Shown: piece by piece, positions 13,981-20,838 of the stretch
Position numbering within the stretch: the first letter of the stretch is position 1
Layout of the letters: each line of letters begins with the position of its first letter
Assembly (NCBI GenBank): GCA_019310195.1
Contig: JAFDET010000044.1
Location: forward strand, 1-20,838
Source: Deltaproteobacteria bacterium
GTDB lineage: Bacteria > Myxococcota_A > UBA9160 > JAFDET01
Reading direction: 5' to 3'
Length of the DNA stretch: 20,838 bases
Program-made: the position numbers and the translations under genes
Notes under the pieces: model-generated
The model's input: the letters and a program-made list of their open reading frames with translations, nothing else
Told to the model about the DNA's origin: nothing
Databases searched by the model: none

Positions 13981-14241
13981 ATGAGAAGCCATCGCTCGAC
14001 GTACGTCTCGGGCCTGCTGGCGGGCCTGGCGCTGGCGTTCGCAACGGGGACAGCCCGCGCGGAAGGCCCGGCGGAAGTTCTGGACGGCGCGACGCTGTAT
14101 GCCACCAGGACCTGCATCGCCTGCCACGGCGCCGACGCCAAGACCCCGATCCTGCCCGACTATCCCAAGCTGGCGGGCCAGAACGCCCCGTACGCGGAGA
14201 TGCAGGCCCTGGTGAACTACATTTCCGGCCTGACGCCCTGA
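13981..14241 (+). CDS. Very short monoheme c-type cytochrome, apparently missing its Met-ligand segment
   Basis: The 86-residue product has a Sec signal peptide (YVSGLLAGLALAFATGTARA, cleavage near 27) and one heme site, CIACH (45-49). It goes on to YPKLAGQNAPY and then directly to AEMQALVNYISGLTP. In class I cytochromes of this kind, including the neighbouring diheme protein, about 25-30 residues with the axial Met lie between the LAGQ..Y and the final helix. Here they are gone without loss of frame, and only 37 residues remain after the heme motif. It may be a working but unusual cytochrome, a fragment that needs a partner for the sixth ligand, or a decaying gene. GAGGAG lies nine bases before the ATG. 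Cytochromes in this position (nosC-like) are thought to pass electrons to NosZ. Confidence 0.8.
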   Translation: MRSHRSTYVSGLLAGLALAFATGTARAEGPAEVLDGATLYATRTCIACHGADAKTPILPDYPKLAGQNAPYAEMQALVNYISGLTP

Positions 14242-14255
14242 ACGGGAGATCGAGA

Positions 14256-14972
14256 ATGCCGAGCACATCGAAGCTGTACATCGCCATTGCCATCGCGGGG
14301 GGGGCGCTGCTCGCCGGAGCCGCCTGGGCCCAGCCGCCGGCGCCCAAGAAGTCCGGTATCGAGAAGGAAGGCTACGTCTGGAACGCCGCCGAGGGCGAGA
14401 AGATCGAGGCCTTGGAGCTGACCGGCAACCTGGAGAACGGTGAGGAGGCGTACGAGATCTGCTCCGCCTGCCACCTGCCCACAGGCGCCGGCCGTCCCGA
14501 TGGCACCTTCCCCCAGCTCGCCGGGCAGCACACCACCGTGGTCATCAAGCAGATCGCCGACATCCGCGAGGGCCTGCGCGACAACCCGATCATGTACCCC
14601 TTCGCCAAGACCCTGGTCGATCCCCAGGAGCTGGCGGATGTGGCGGCCTACATCGAAACGCTGCCGATCCCCCAGGACAACGGCCGCGGGCCCGGCACCA
14701 ACCTCGAGCTGGGCGGGAAGCTCTACGCGGAGAACTGCGTCGTCTGCCACGGGAAGCAGGGCGAGGGAGACACCGTGAAGTTCTACCCGGTGCTGGCCGG
14801 CCAGCACTACAAGTACATGCTGCGCCAGATCACCGACATCCGTGACGGGCGGCGCCGCAACGCCAACCCGGACATGGTGATTGTGGTCAAGAAGTACAGC
14901 GACGAGGAACTGGGCGCGGTGGTGGACTACATGTCGCGGCTCGAGTGGCCCGAGCGCACGGTCAAGAAGTAG
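14256..14972 (+). CDS. Diheme c-type cytochrome (c4-like), probable electron donor to NosZ
   Basis: The 238-residue product has a signal peptide (YIAIAIAGGALLAGAAWAQ, cleavage near 25) and two cytochrome c units. The first has CSACH (69-73) with Met113 (NPIMYPF) as likely sixth ligand; the second has CVVCH (161-165) with Met207 (NPDMVIV). Each unit carries the LAGQH....K/RQI.DIR.G.R.N block and a closing helix (LADVAAYIETL; LGAVVDYMSRL), which is the c4/c553 pattern. It should be periplasmic, or held at the membrane if the signal is not cleaved. The gene starts 14 bases after the short cytochrome and has GGGAGA upstream. In clade II nos clusters such cytochromes are believed to link quinol-oxidising complexes with NosZ. 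Confidence 0.9.
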   Translation: MPSTSKLYIAIAIAGGALLAGAAWAQPPAPKKSGIEKEGYVWNAAEGEKIEALELTGNLENGEEAYEICSACHLPTGAGRPDGTFPQLAGQHTTVVIKQIADIREGLRDNPIMYPFAKTLVDPQELADVAAYIETLPIPQDNGRGPGTNLELGGKLYAENCVVCHGKQGEGDTVKFYPVLAGQHYKYMLRQITDIRDGRRRNANPDMVIVVKKYSDEELGAVVDYMSRLEWPERTVKK

Positions 14973-14983
14973 GGGGCGGGGGC

Positions 14984-15634
14984 TTGAGCAGTCCGGAGCA
15001 AGAGAAGCGAGCGCGCGTCTTCCGGATCCTGACCGTCCTGGGTCTGGCTCTGACCAGCGCGTCGTTCTTCGCGCCCATGTGGTGGGTGTCGCTCAAGGCT
15101 CCCAACTACCCGGAGCACACCTTTCCCCAGGGCGTGAAGATCGTGATGCACTGGAACGGGGTTCAGAACGGCTGCCGGCTCATGGGTCGCGAGGACGTAT
15201 TCGAGGAAGAGCCCCTGGACTGCGTCCACGAGATGAACACCATCAACCACTATATCGGGATGCACCCGATCGAGCGCGGCGCAGAGCTCGAGTTCGCGGT
15301 GGCGCCCTACCTCTTCGGGCTCTCGGCGGTCATGCTGGTGGCGGCGCTGTTCTACGCGGGCCCGTTGTGGTGGTTCCTGTTCGTGCCGGGAATCCTGCTG
15401 CCGGTGGGCTTCCTCGTCGACTTCGCAGCCTGGCTCTGGTGGTTCGGCCACAACCTGAACGAATGGGCGGCGTTCACGGTGAAGCCCTTCATGCCCACGG
15501 TGCTGGGCGAGGGCAAGGTGGCCCAGTTCAGCACCTACGCATACCCCGACTACGGCTTCGCGCTGGTCCTCGTCGGGTCCCTGTCTCTCGCCCTCGCCCT
15601 GCTGGTCCGCCGCAAGCAGCTCCAAGAGGCCTAG
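14984..15634 (+). CDS. nosB: NosB-like four-helix membrane protein of clade II nos clusters
   Basis: The 216-residue product has four predicted membrane segments: about 14-36 (ILTVLGLALTSASFFAPMWW), 104-126, 128-155 and 189-208. A loop of about 65 residues between the first two would face the periplasm and holds two Cys (64 and 80) and several His in HTFPQG, VMHWNGV and DCVHEMNTINHYIGMHPIE (79-97). I call it NosB from its membrane character and its place just before nosD, where clade II operons carry this gene; the function of NosB is not known. The best start is TTG at 14984, 11 bases after the cytochrome stop, with a G-rich site ahead. The in-frame GTG at 14945 lies inside the cytochrome gene. 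Confidence 0.7.
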   Translation: MSSPEQEKRARVFRILTVLGLALTSASFFAPMWWVSLKAPNYPEHTFPQGVKIVMHWNGVQNGCRLMGREDVFEEEPLDCVHEMNTINHYIGMHPIERGAELEFAVAPYLFGLSAVMLVAALFYAGPLWWFLFVPGILLPVGFLVDFAAWLWWFGHNLNEWAAFTVKPFMPTVLGEGKVAQFSTYAYPDYGFALVLVGSLSLALALLVRRKQLQEA

Positions 15635-15636
15635 CC

Positions 15637-16893
15637 GTGCGGAGGCCGAGGGCGGTCGCGGCGATCCTCGCGGCGGCCGGTTGCGTGCTCGCGCTGTCCG
15701 GCTCCGGCGAAACGGCCGCGCCGCAGCCCGGGCTGCAGGCCCTGGTGGACGCAGCGGCCCCCGGTGACGTGGTGCGGCCGCCTCCCGGCACCTGGGCCGG
15801 GCCGGTGGTGATCCGCAAGCCCATCGTTCTGGACGGCGGCGGCGCCGTGACCATCGACGGGGGCGGCAAGGGAACGCTGGTCCGGGTGGAGACCGACGGC
15901 GCCGAGGTGCGCGGGCTCCGCCTGATCGGCTCCGGCGAGAACCACGACAGCCTCGACGCCGGAGTCCAGGTGCGCGGCAACGGCAACCGCATCCTCGACA
16001 ACATCATCGAGGACAGCCTGTTCGGCGTCGACCTCCAGCAATCCAACGCAAACCTCATCCAGGGCAACCGCATCCGCTCCAAGGAGCTGGCGCTGGGCGT
16101 TCGAGGCGACGGGATCCGGCTCTGGTACAGCCGCGACAACCAGATCCTGGACAACGAGATCCACGACGTGCGGGACGTGGTGGTCTGGTACTCGGGCGCC
16201 AACAAGATCGCGCGCAACACGGTGACGGGCGGACGCTACGCCCTCCACTTCATGTACTCCGAAGCCAACCTCGTCGAGGACAACCGCTACCGCGACAACA
16301 TGGTGGGCGTCTTCCTCATGTACAGCGACGGGGTCGAGCTGCGCCGCAACCACATCAGCGGGGCGCAGGGCGCCACCGGGATGGGCATCGGCTTCAAGGA
16401 GTCGAGCAACGTCGTCCTGGAGGACAACGTCCTGCTTTACTGCGCCAAGGGCATCTACCTGGACGTCTCGCCCTACGAGCCCGACACGACCAACCGGATC
16501 ACCGGAAACCGCATCGCCTACAACGGCGTCGGCGTGACCTTTCACAACGACTGGCACAGCAACATCTTCCGCAACAACGACTTCGACGGGAACTTCACCC
16601 AGGTCGCGGTGCGCGGCGGCGGCAGTGCGGCCCGCAATACCTGGGAAGGCAACCGCTGGGACGACTACCGGGGTTTCGACCGCGACGCCGACGGAGTCGG
16701 AGACACCCCCTACGAGCTCTACTCCTACGCCGACCGGATCTGGCAGGAGCGTCCGGAGGCCGCCTTCTTCCGCGGATCGCCGCTCTTCGAGGCGATCGAC
16801 TTCCTCGACCGGCTGGCGCCGTTCTCGGAGCCTACACTCGTGCTGCGGGACGACACGCCCCGCTTCCAACCGCCGCAGGAACCCGCGCCATGA
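15637..16893 (+). CDS. nosD: NosD, periplasmic beta-helix protein for NosZ copper-site maturation
   Basis: The 418-residue product is a right-handed beta-helix with repeated N/D-rich coils (GNGNRILDNIIEDSLFGV, SNANLIQGNRI, RDNQILDNEIHDV, GANKIARNTV, EANLVEDNRYRDN, RRNHISG, LEDNVLLYCAKGIYLDV), ending with WEGNRWDDYRGFDRDADGVGDTPYE, a hallmark of NosD (CASH/NosD domain). NosD works with the NosFY ABC transporter to build the CuZ sulfide cluster. The N-terminus is an export signal (AVAAILAAAGCVLALSGSG). The LAAAGC could be read as a lipobox, which would be unusual for NosD. The start is a GTG two bases after the nosB stop, with AGAGG upstream. Its last codons overlap nosG (ATGA). Confidence 0.95.
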   Translation: MRRPRAVAAILAAAGCVLALSGSGETAAPQPGLQALVDAAAPGDVVRPPPGTWAGPVVIRKPIVLDGGGAVTIDGGGKGTLVRVETDGAEVRGLRLIGSGENHDSLDAGVQVRGNGNRILDNIIEDSLFGVDLQQSNANLIQGNRIRSKELALGVRGDGIRLWYSRDNQILDNEIHDVRDVVVWYSGANKIARNTVTGGRYALHFMYSEANLVEDNRYRDNMVGVFLMYSDGVELRRNHISGAQGATGMGIGFKESSNVVLEDNVLLYCAKGIYLDVSPYEPDTTNRITGNRIAYNGVGVTFHNDWHSNIFRNNDFDGNFTQVAVRGGGSAARNTWEGNRWDDYRGFDRDADGVGDTPYELYSYADRIWQERPEAAFFRGSPLFEAIDFLDRLAPFSEPTLVLRDDTPRFQPPQEPAP

Positions 16894-17690
16894 CCGATGT
16901 AGCGGAGAAGCCCACGCGGCCGCGCAAGAAGAAGCGGCGGCGCCTGAGCCGCCACCAGGAGCAGCGCCGCCGCCTGCTGCGCGCCGGGCTGGTCACAGCG
17001 GGCCTGGTGCTGCTGCAGCCGTTGGCCTTCATGCCCCTGGTGCGGCGCTGGCAGCAGCGATTGCGCCCCCCCGGCGCCCTGGACGAGAGGGCGTTCCTGG
17101 CCGCCTGCATCAAGTGCGGTCAGTGCGTGCAGGTCTGCCCGGTCGAGGCCATCGTGCTGGCGGACATGGACGACGGCCTGGGCACGGGCGTGCCCTTCAT
17201 CGATGCCCGGAGCCAGGCCTGCGACTTCTCGTGCGATGCCCTGTCCTGCATCCTGGCCTGCCCCACCGGCGCCCTGAGCCACGACCTGGCGGCCAAGGAA
17301 GAGGTGGAAGCCGGGCTCGCCCGCCTGGCGCGCCCCGAGCAGTGCCTGGCCCGCCAGGGCAAGGGCTTCCGCGGCCCGGTGCGCGATGCGGGCTTCCGCG
17401 GCCGGCTCCGCTACGAGCAGGTGGACCGCTGGAACCCGATCCCGGTGCGCGATCACCCCTACGACCGCGATCCCTGCGACCTGTGCGTGCTGGAGTGCCC
17501 GATCGGCGAGGCCGCCATCCAGCTCGTGGCGTTCCCGACCGAGGACGGGGGGCAGGCCTGGACGCCCCAGGTGCTGGACGGCTGCGTCGGCTGTGGCGTG
17601 TGCGAGATGATCTGCCCGCCGGAGCCGGCGGCGATCGTCATCGAGCCCCGCGCCAAGCCCACGCCGCAGCTCGAGGCCCTGGAGTCCTGA
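16890..17690 (+). CDS. nosG: NosG, NapG-like ferredoxin with four [4Fe-4S] sites
   Basis: The 266-residue protein has four Cys groups: CIKCGQCVQVCP (73-84), CDFSCDALSCILACP (111-125), CDLCVLECP (196-204) and CVGCGVCEMICP (232-243), the NapG/MauM pattern. A very basic N-terminus (KPTRPRKKKRRRLSRHQEQRRR) runs into a hydrophobic helix (LLRAGLVTAGLVLLQPLAF, 29-47), a Tat-like signal or anchor, so the clusters probably face the periplasm. With NosH it is thought to pass electrons from menaquinol toward NosZ or its maturation in clade II bacteria that lack NosR. The start overlaps the nosD stop (ATGA) and the stop overlaps the nosH start (TGATG), so translation is coupled. Confidence 0.9.
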   Translation: MTDVAEKPTRPRKKKRRRLSRHQEQRRRLLRAGLVTAGLVLLQPLAFMPLVRRWQQRLRPPGALDERAFLAACIKCGQCVQVCPVEAIVLADMDDGLGTGVPFIDARSQACDFSCDALSCILACPTGALSHDLAAKEEVEAGLARLARPEQCLARQGKGFRGPVRDAGFRGRLRYEQVDRWNPIPVRDHPYDRDPCDLCVLECPIGEAAIQLVAFPTEDGGQAWTPQVLDGCVGCGVCEMICPPEPAAIVIEPRAKPTPQLEALES

Positions 17691-18643
17691 TGGGGTTCCT
17701 CGACGGCATGGCCATGATGTTCGGGCGCGCGCCGCGCAAGCCGACGGAGATCAGCGAGGCCGCGGAGATTCTCCACGGCCGCAAGCGCCGCACCCATGTG
17801 ACGCAGCTGCTGGAGGAGGCCCGCGCCCATCCCCCCGGATCAACCTGGCGGAACCGGCGCTGGGCGGTCTTGATCAGCGTAAACCTGCTCTTCACGCTCT
17901 CGTTCTGGCTCGACATCCAGATTGTCGAGGGCTCGATGACCGCATCGCGGTTCCTGGGCTTCCACCTGGCGGACATCTACTCGAGCCTCCTGGTGATGCT
18001 GGCCCAACGGCACGTGGCCGTGAACCTGGTGATCGGGATGGTGACGGTCCTGGTGATGTGGGGCGTCATCGGCGGCCGCGCCTTCTGCTCGTGGGTGTGC
18101 CCCTACCACTTCGTGGCCGAGCTGGCCGAGAAGCTCCACATGCGCCTGGCGGAGCGCGGGATCGTGCAGGACCACGTGCTGCACCGTGGTGTGCGCACGG
18201 TTCTGTGGGTCGGCTTCGCCCTGCTGGCCCTGCTCACGGGGCACACGCTCTTCCTGACCCTGAACCCGATCGGCATTCTGAGCCGAGCCGTCGTCTACGG
18301 CCCCAGCCTGGCGCTGCTCTGGGTGCTGCTGCTGCTGGCCTTCGAGATCGTCTACTCCCGGCGCGCCTGGTGCCGCTACGTCTGCCCCATCGGGCTGACC
18401 TACGGCGTGATCGGCGCCGGCGCGCCGGTGCGCGTGGTGTACAGCCTGGAGCGCTGCGCCCACGAGGGCGACTGCCGCAAGGTCTGCGAGGTTCCGCACG
18501 TGCTCGACCTGACCATCAAGGGACGCGCCGAGGACGCCAACGTGGACATCGGGCCGGACTGCACGCGTTGCGGCATGTGCGTCGACATCTGCCCCACGGA
18601 CTCGCTCAACTACGAGATCAAGGGCCTGAGGAACCTGCTGTGA
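17690..18643 (+). CDS. nosH: NosH, NapH-like membrane quinol dehydrogenase with iron-sulfur clusters
   Basis: The 317-residue protein has four membrane helices (about 57-75, 108-128, 170-190 and 204-222) and the two cytoplasmic CxxxCP motifs of NapH/NosR/CcoG-like proteins, CSWVCP (133-138) and CRYVCP (228-233). It ends with ferredoxin-type Cys groups, C256-C262-C266 (CAHEGDCRKVC) and CTRCGMCVDICP (291-302). An N-terminal arm of about 50 charged residues precedes the first helix. The family is proposed to oxidise menaquinol and hand electrons to the NapG-like partner, here NosG encoded just upstream. It also shares its 4-TM plus 2x[4Fe-4S] plan with the C-terminal part of NosR, which may explain why no nosR is needed. 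The gene overlaps nosG by one base and nosF by four. Confidence 0.92.
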   Translation: MGFLDGMAMMFGRAPRKPTEISEAAEILHGRKRRTHVTQLLEEARAHPPGSTWRNRRWAVLISVNLLFTLSFWLDIQIVEGSMTASRFLGFHLADIYSSLLVMLAQRHVAVNLVIGMVTVLVMWGVIGGRAFCSWVCPYHFVAELAEKLHMRLAERGIVQDHVLHRGVRTVLWVGFALLALLTGHTLFLTLNPIGILSRAVVYGPSLALLWVLLLLAFEIVYSRRAWCRYVCPIGLTYGVIGAGAPVRVVYSLERCAHEGDCRKVCEVPHVLDLTIKGRAEDANVDIGPDCTRCGMCVDICPTDSLNYEIKGLRNLL

Positions 18644-19527
18644 GCGCACTGGCCACGTCCGGCATCCGTCTGCAGGAGCTCTCCAAGTCGTTCCGGGGCA
18701 ACCGCGTGCTGGACGCCGTGAACCTGGAGATCGATCCCGGCGAACGCGTCGCTCTGGTGGGCGCCAACGGCGCCGGCAAGACCACCCTGATCCGCTGCCT
18801 GCTGGGCGAGTACACCCACGACGGCGACGTGGCGGTGGGCGGGCTGGCGCCGCGGACCCAGCGAACCCGGGTGCTGCAGCGCCTGGGCTTCGTCCCCCAG
18901 CTGCCGCCGCCGCTGAAGATGCCGGTGGCGCAGCTTCTGGACTTCGCGGCGGCGGTCTGCGCAAGCCCCCGGGAGCGCATGTCGCAGGTCTCCACGCGGC
19001 TGGGCCTCGATCCCGGCCCCCTGGCGCGGCAGCCCTTCGAGAAGCTGTCCGGCGGCCAGAAACAGAAGCTGCTGATCTCGGTCGCGCTGGGCCGCGACGC
19101 CGACGTGCTGATTCTGGACGAGCCCGCCGCGAACCTGGACCCGGAGGCCCGCGCCGTGTTCTTCGAGCTGCTGGCCGAGCGCGCAGCCCGCTCCACCATG
19201 CTGATCTCGAGCCATCGCCTGGACGAGGTGTCCTCGCTGGTGCACCGGGTCGTCGAGCTGGACCAGGGACGCGTCGTCTTGGACGACCGCATCGCCGACG
19301 CGGGCTCGCTGGGCTCGCGGCTGACGTGCCGGCTCCAGCTCTCGCGCGCGAACGCAGCCGTGGCCCGGGCCCTGGGCGCCTGGGGGCTGCGCGAGGCGGA
19401 CGGCGGGCGCGTCTTCGAGGGCAGCGTTCCGGGCCCCGACCGGCTGCGCTTCCTGGGCACCGTGTCGCGCTACGCGGGCCTCGTCACGTCCCTGGAGCTG
19501 CACGAAGCCGAGAGGAGCGACGCGTGA
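18640..19527 (+). CDS. nosF: NosF, ATP-binding subunit of the Nos maturation ABC transporter
   Basis: The 295-residue protein is a complete ABC ATPase: Walker A GANGAGKTT (41-49), Q-loop FVPQ (84-87), signature LSGGQ (136-140), Walker B VLILDEP (156-162) and H-loop His192 (LISSH). About 90 residues follow the nucleotide-binding fold. With NosY in the membrane and NosD in the periplasm it powers delivery of the sulfur species used to assemble CuZ. The start is a GTG overlapping the nosH stop (GTGA), with TGAGGAA a few bases upstream. The stop overlaps the nosL start in the same way. Confidence 0.95.
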   Translation: MSALATSGIRLQELSKSFRGNRVLDAVNLEIDPGERVALVGANGAGKTTLIRCLLGEYTHDGDVAVGGLAPRTQRTRVLQRLGFVPQLPPPLKMPVAQLLDFAAAVCASPRERMSQVSTRLGLDPGPLARQPFEKLSGGQKQKLLISVALGRDADVLILDEPAANLDPEARAVFFELLAERAARSTMLISSHRLDEVSSLVHRVVELDQGRVVLDDRIADAGSLGSRLTCRLQLSRANAAVARALGAWGLREADGGRVFEGSVPGPDRLRFLGTVSRYAGLVTSLELHEAERSDA

Positions 19528-19961
19528 AGCGGAGTCTGCACGCTGCGCGCATCGCGACCGCGCTGCTCCTGCTGGCGGCCTGCGGCGTCGAGCCGGACAG
19601 CGGGCCGGGCAAGGTGAGCTGGGACCGCGACACCTGCGAGCGCTGCCAGATGGCCATCTCCGATCGCTCCTTCGCAACCCAGCTGCGCACCACGGACGGC
19701 CACCTGCACCGCTTCGACGACGTGGGCTGCGCCCTGATCTGGGAGCGCGACCAGGCCGCGGACGTCACGGAGGTATGGGTGCGGGAGCTGGAGGGAGATG
19801 CCTGGCTCGACGGGCACGACGCGCGCTTCGTCAAGGTGCGGAACTCGCCCATGGGCTACGGCTACGGGGCGCGGAGCACCGCGCCCGAGGGACTCGACCT
19901 GATGAAGCTGCGCGAGCAGATCCTGGTGATGGAAGATGAGCGACGACACCCTGCCCAGTGA
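19524..19961 (+). CDS. nosL: NosL, copper chaperone lipoprotein
   Basis: The 145-residue product has a lipoprotein signal ending LLLAACG (acylated Cys20), so it should sit in a membrane facing the periplasm. The mature part begins with the NosL metal motif CERCQMAISD (Cys38, Cys41, Met43), followed by FATQL, the FDDVGCALIWE block and the NSPMGYGYGA segment typical of the family. NosL binds Cu(I) and delivers it to NosZ, with NosD/F/Y assisting. The GTG start overlaps the nosF stop (GTGA) and has AGGAG upstream. The 3' end overlaps nosY by 26 bases. Placing nosL between nosF and nosY is a variation on the more common F-Y-L order. Confidence 0.95.
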   Translation: MKRSLHAARIATALLLLAACGVEPDSGPGKVSWDRDTCERCQMAISDRSFATQLRTTDGHLHRFDDVGCALIWERDQAADVTEVWVRELEGDAWLDGHDARFVKVRNSPMGYGYGARSTAPEGLDLMKLREQILVMEDERRHPAQ

Positions 19962-20838
19962 TCGCGCCACGCTGGCGCCCGAGGACGCCGGAGGACCGGA
20001 GTCGCACCCGCTGCGCGACTTCTGGCTGGTCGCGAAGCTGGACATGGTGGAGTCGCTGCGCGCGCGCTGGTTCGCCGTCTACTCGCTGGTCTTCGGCGGA
20101 ACCGTGGCGCTGCTCTTCGTCTTCGGCGTGACCGAGTCGCGCATCCTGGGCTTCTTGGGGCTCTCGCGGCTGCTGGTCACCTACATCCAGATCTGCATGG
20201 CCGTGCTGCCGATCTTCGTGCTCATCACCACCGTGCGCTCGGTGGCGGGCGACCGGGAGGCCGGCGTCTTCGAGTACCTGCTGGCGCTTCCGGTCTCTTT
20301 GGGCGGCTGGTTCTGGGGCCGCATGGCGGGCCGCTTCGTGGTGGTATTCGTGCCGGTCTTCGTGGCCATGGCGGCGGGCGCCGGCTGGGGCGAGTTCCAG
20401 GAGATCCCGGTCCCCTGGGACCTCTTCGCCCTCTACACCGCGTTCCTCGGGGCGCTGGCCTGGTGCTTCCTGGGCATGGGCATGCTGATCTCCAGCCTGG
20501 CGCGCTCCGTGGACGTAGCCCAGGGCGCCGCCTTCGTGTTGTGGCTGGTGCTGGTGCTGTTCCTGGACCTGATCCTGCTGGGCGTCATGGTGCAGCAGCA
20601 CGTCCCGCCGGAAACGGCGGTGGGCATCGCCCTGGTGAATCCGCTCCAGGTGTTCCGCACCGCGGCCATGATGCTCTTCGACCCGGACCTGGTGCTGCTG
20701 GGCCCGTCGGCATTCGTGATCCTGGACGCCTTCGGGCGGGACGGCTACCTGGCCTGGGCGCTGGTCTACCCGGTGGCCATCGGCAGCCTCTGCGCCGCCC
20801 TCGGCTTCCGCTCCTTCCGGCGCGGCGACCTGCCCTGA
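19936..20838 (+). CDS. nosY: NosY, membrane subunit of the Nos maturation ABC transporter
   Basis: The 300-residue protein has a soluble N-terminal stretch of about 40 residues and six hydrophobic segments: about 48-65, 79-103, 134-150, 164-190, 194-215 and 277-291. The GDREAGVFEYLLALPVSLGGWFWGR segment after the second helix is the cytoplasmic coupling region of ABC-2 permeases such as NosY. It forms the channel part of the NosDFY complex. The ATG at 19936 lies within nosL, and GGAAG abuts it directly, so translation probably depends on coupling to nosL. The stop codon is the last three bases of the window, so the gene is complete, but whatever follows in the operon, and its terminator, cannot be seen. 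Confidence 0.93.
   Translation: MSDDTLPSDRATLAPEDAGGPESHPLRDFWLVAKLDMVESLRARWFAVYSLVFGGTVALLFVFGVTESRILGFLGLSRLLVTYIQICMAVLPIFVLITTVRSVAGDREAGVFEYLLALPVSLGGWFWGRMAGRFVVVFVPVFVAMAAGAGWGEFQEIPVPWDLFALYTAFLGALAWCFLGMGMLISSLARSVDVAQGAAFVLWLVLVLFLDLILLGVMVQQHVPPETAVGIALVNPLQVFRTAAMMLFDPDLVLLGPSAFVILDAFGRDGYLAWALVYPVAIGSLCAALGFRSFRRGDLP

Noticed and set aside
15679..15708. NosD as a lipoprotein
   Set aside because: LAAAGC resembles a lipobox, but NosD proteins are normally soluble periplasmic proteins and the hydrophobic stretch continues past the Cys, so a plain Sec signal is preferred.
1..20838. tRNA, rRNA, CRISPR array or phage genes
   Set aside because: No tRNA-like cloverleaf, rRNA segment, regular short repeat array or phage structural gene was recognised on either strand.

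Overview
This is a strongly GC-rich window from a bacterial chromosome. Its second half is a complete-looking nitrous oxide reductase (nos) operon of the atypical type (clade II). The nosZ product has a Sec-type rather than a twin-arginine signal peptide, and the genes run nosZ, two c-type cytochromes, a nosB-like membrane protein, nosD, nosG, nosH, nosF, nosL, nosY. No nosR or nosX is present. The lineage cannot be fixed from sequence alone. The base composition, the clade II nos layout, a secreted Cys-rich protein with a repeated 'HYKCYK...LCNP' tail, MocR and SnoaL genes and a Ca-dependent PI-PLC-like enzyme all point to the former Deltaproteobacteria (Myxococcota, Binatota or relatives). 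That placement is an inference.

Layout. Positions 1-144 hold the first 48 codons of gpsA on the minus strand. A class I methyltransferase follows on the minus strand (407-1042). A secreted PI-PLC-like phosphodiesterase (1176-2443) is interrupted by an apparent -1 frameshift just after its signal peptide region. A small one-helix membrane protein ends inside a 186 bp palindromic, MITE-like element (2749-2934). A MocR-type regulator (2949-4430, minus) diverges from a tight plus-strand operon (about 4519-9437): a two-domain SnoaL/NTF2-like protein, a PaaI-type hotdog thioesterase, a second two-domain SnoaL-like protein, a molybdopterin (DMSO reductase family) oxidoreductase and a glutathione S-transferase. 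That gene set looks like an uncharacterised catabolic or detoxification pathway and is the least explained module here. A near-perfect 40 bp inverted repeat (9456-9566) separates it from two convergent minus-strand genes: a membrane-anchored deazaflavin-reductase-like protein and the secreted Cys-rich protein.

The 485 bp before nosZ hold no convincing gene. They do hold short direct and inverted repeats, a plausible sigma70-like promoter and a strong ribosome binding site. From nosZ to the last base the genes are closely packed and mostly overlap, so they are probably one transcript. NosZ reduces N2O in the periplasm. The cytochromes and the NosG/NosH iron-sulfur proteins probably feed it electrons. 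NosD, NosF and NosY form the maturation ABC system, and NosL is the copper chaperone lipoprotein. Points worth checking in the nos operon are a roughly 120-residue heme-free C-terminal extension of NosZ, a cytochrome c that seems to have lost the segment carrying its axial Met, and a 13 bp GC hairpin just after nosZ.
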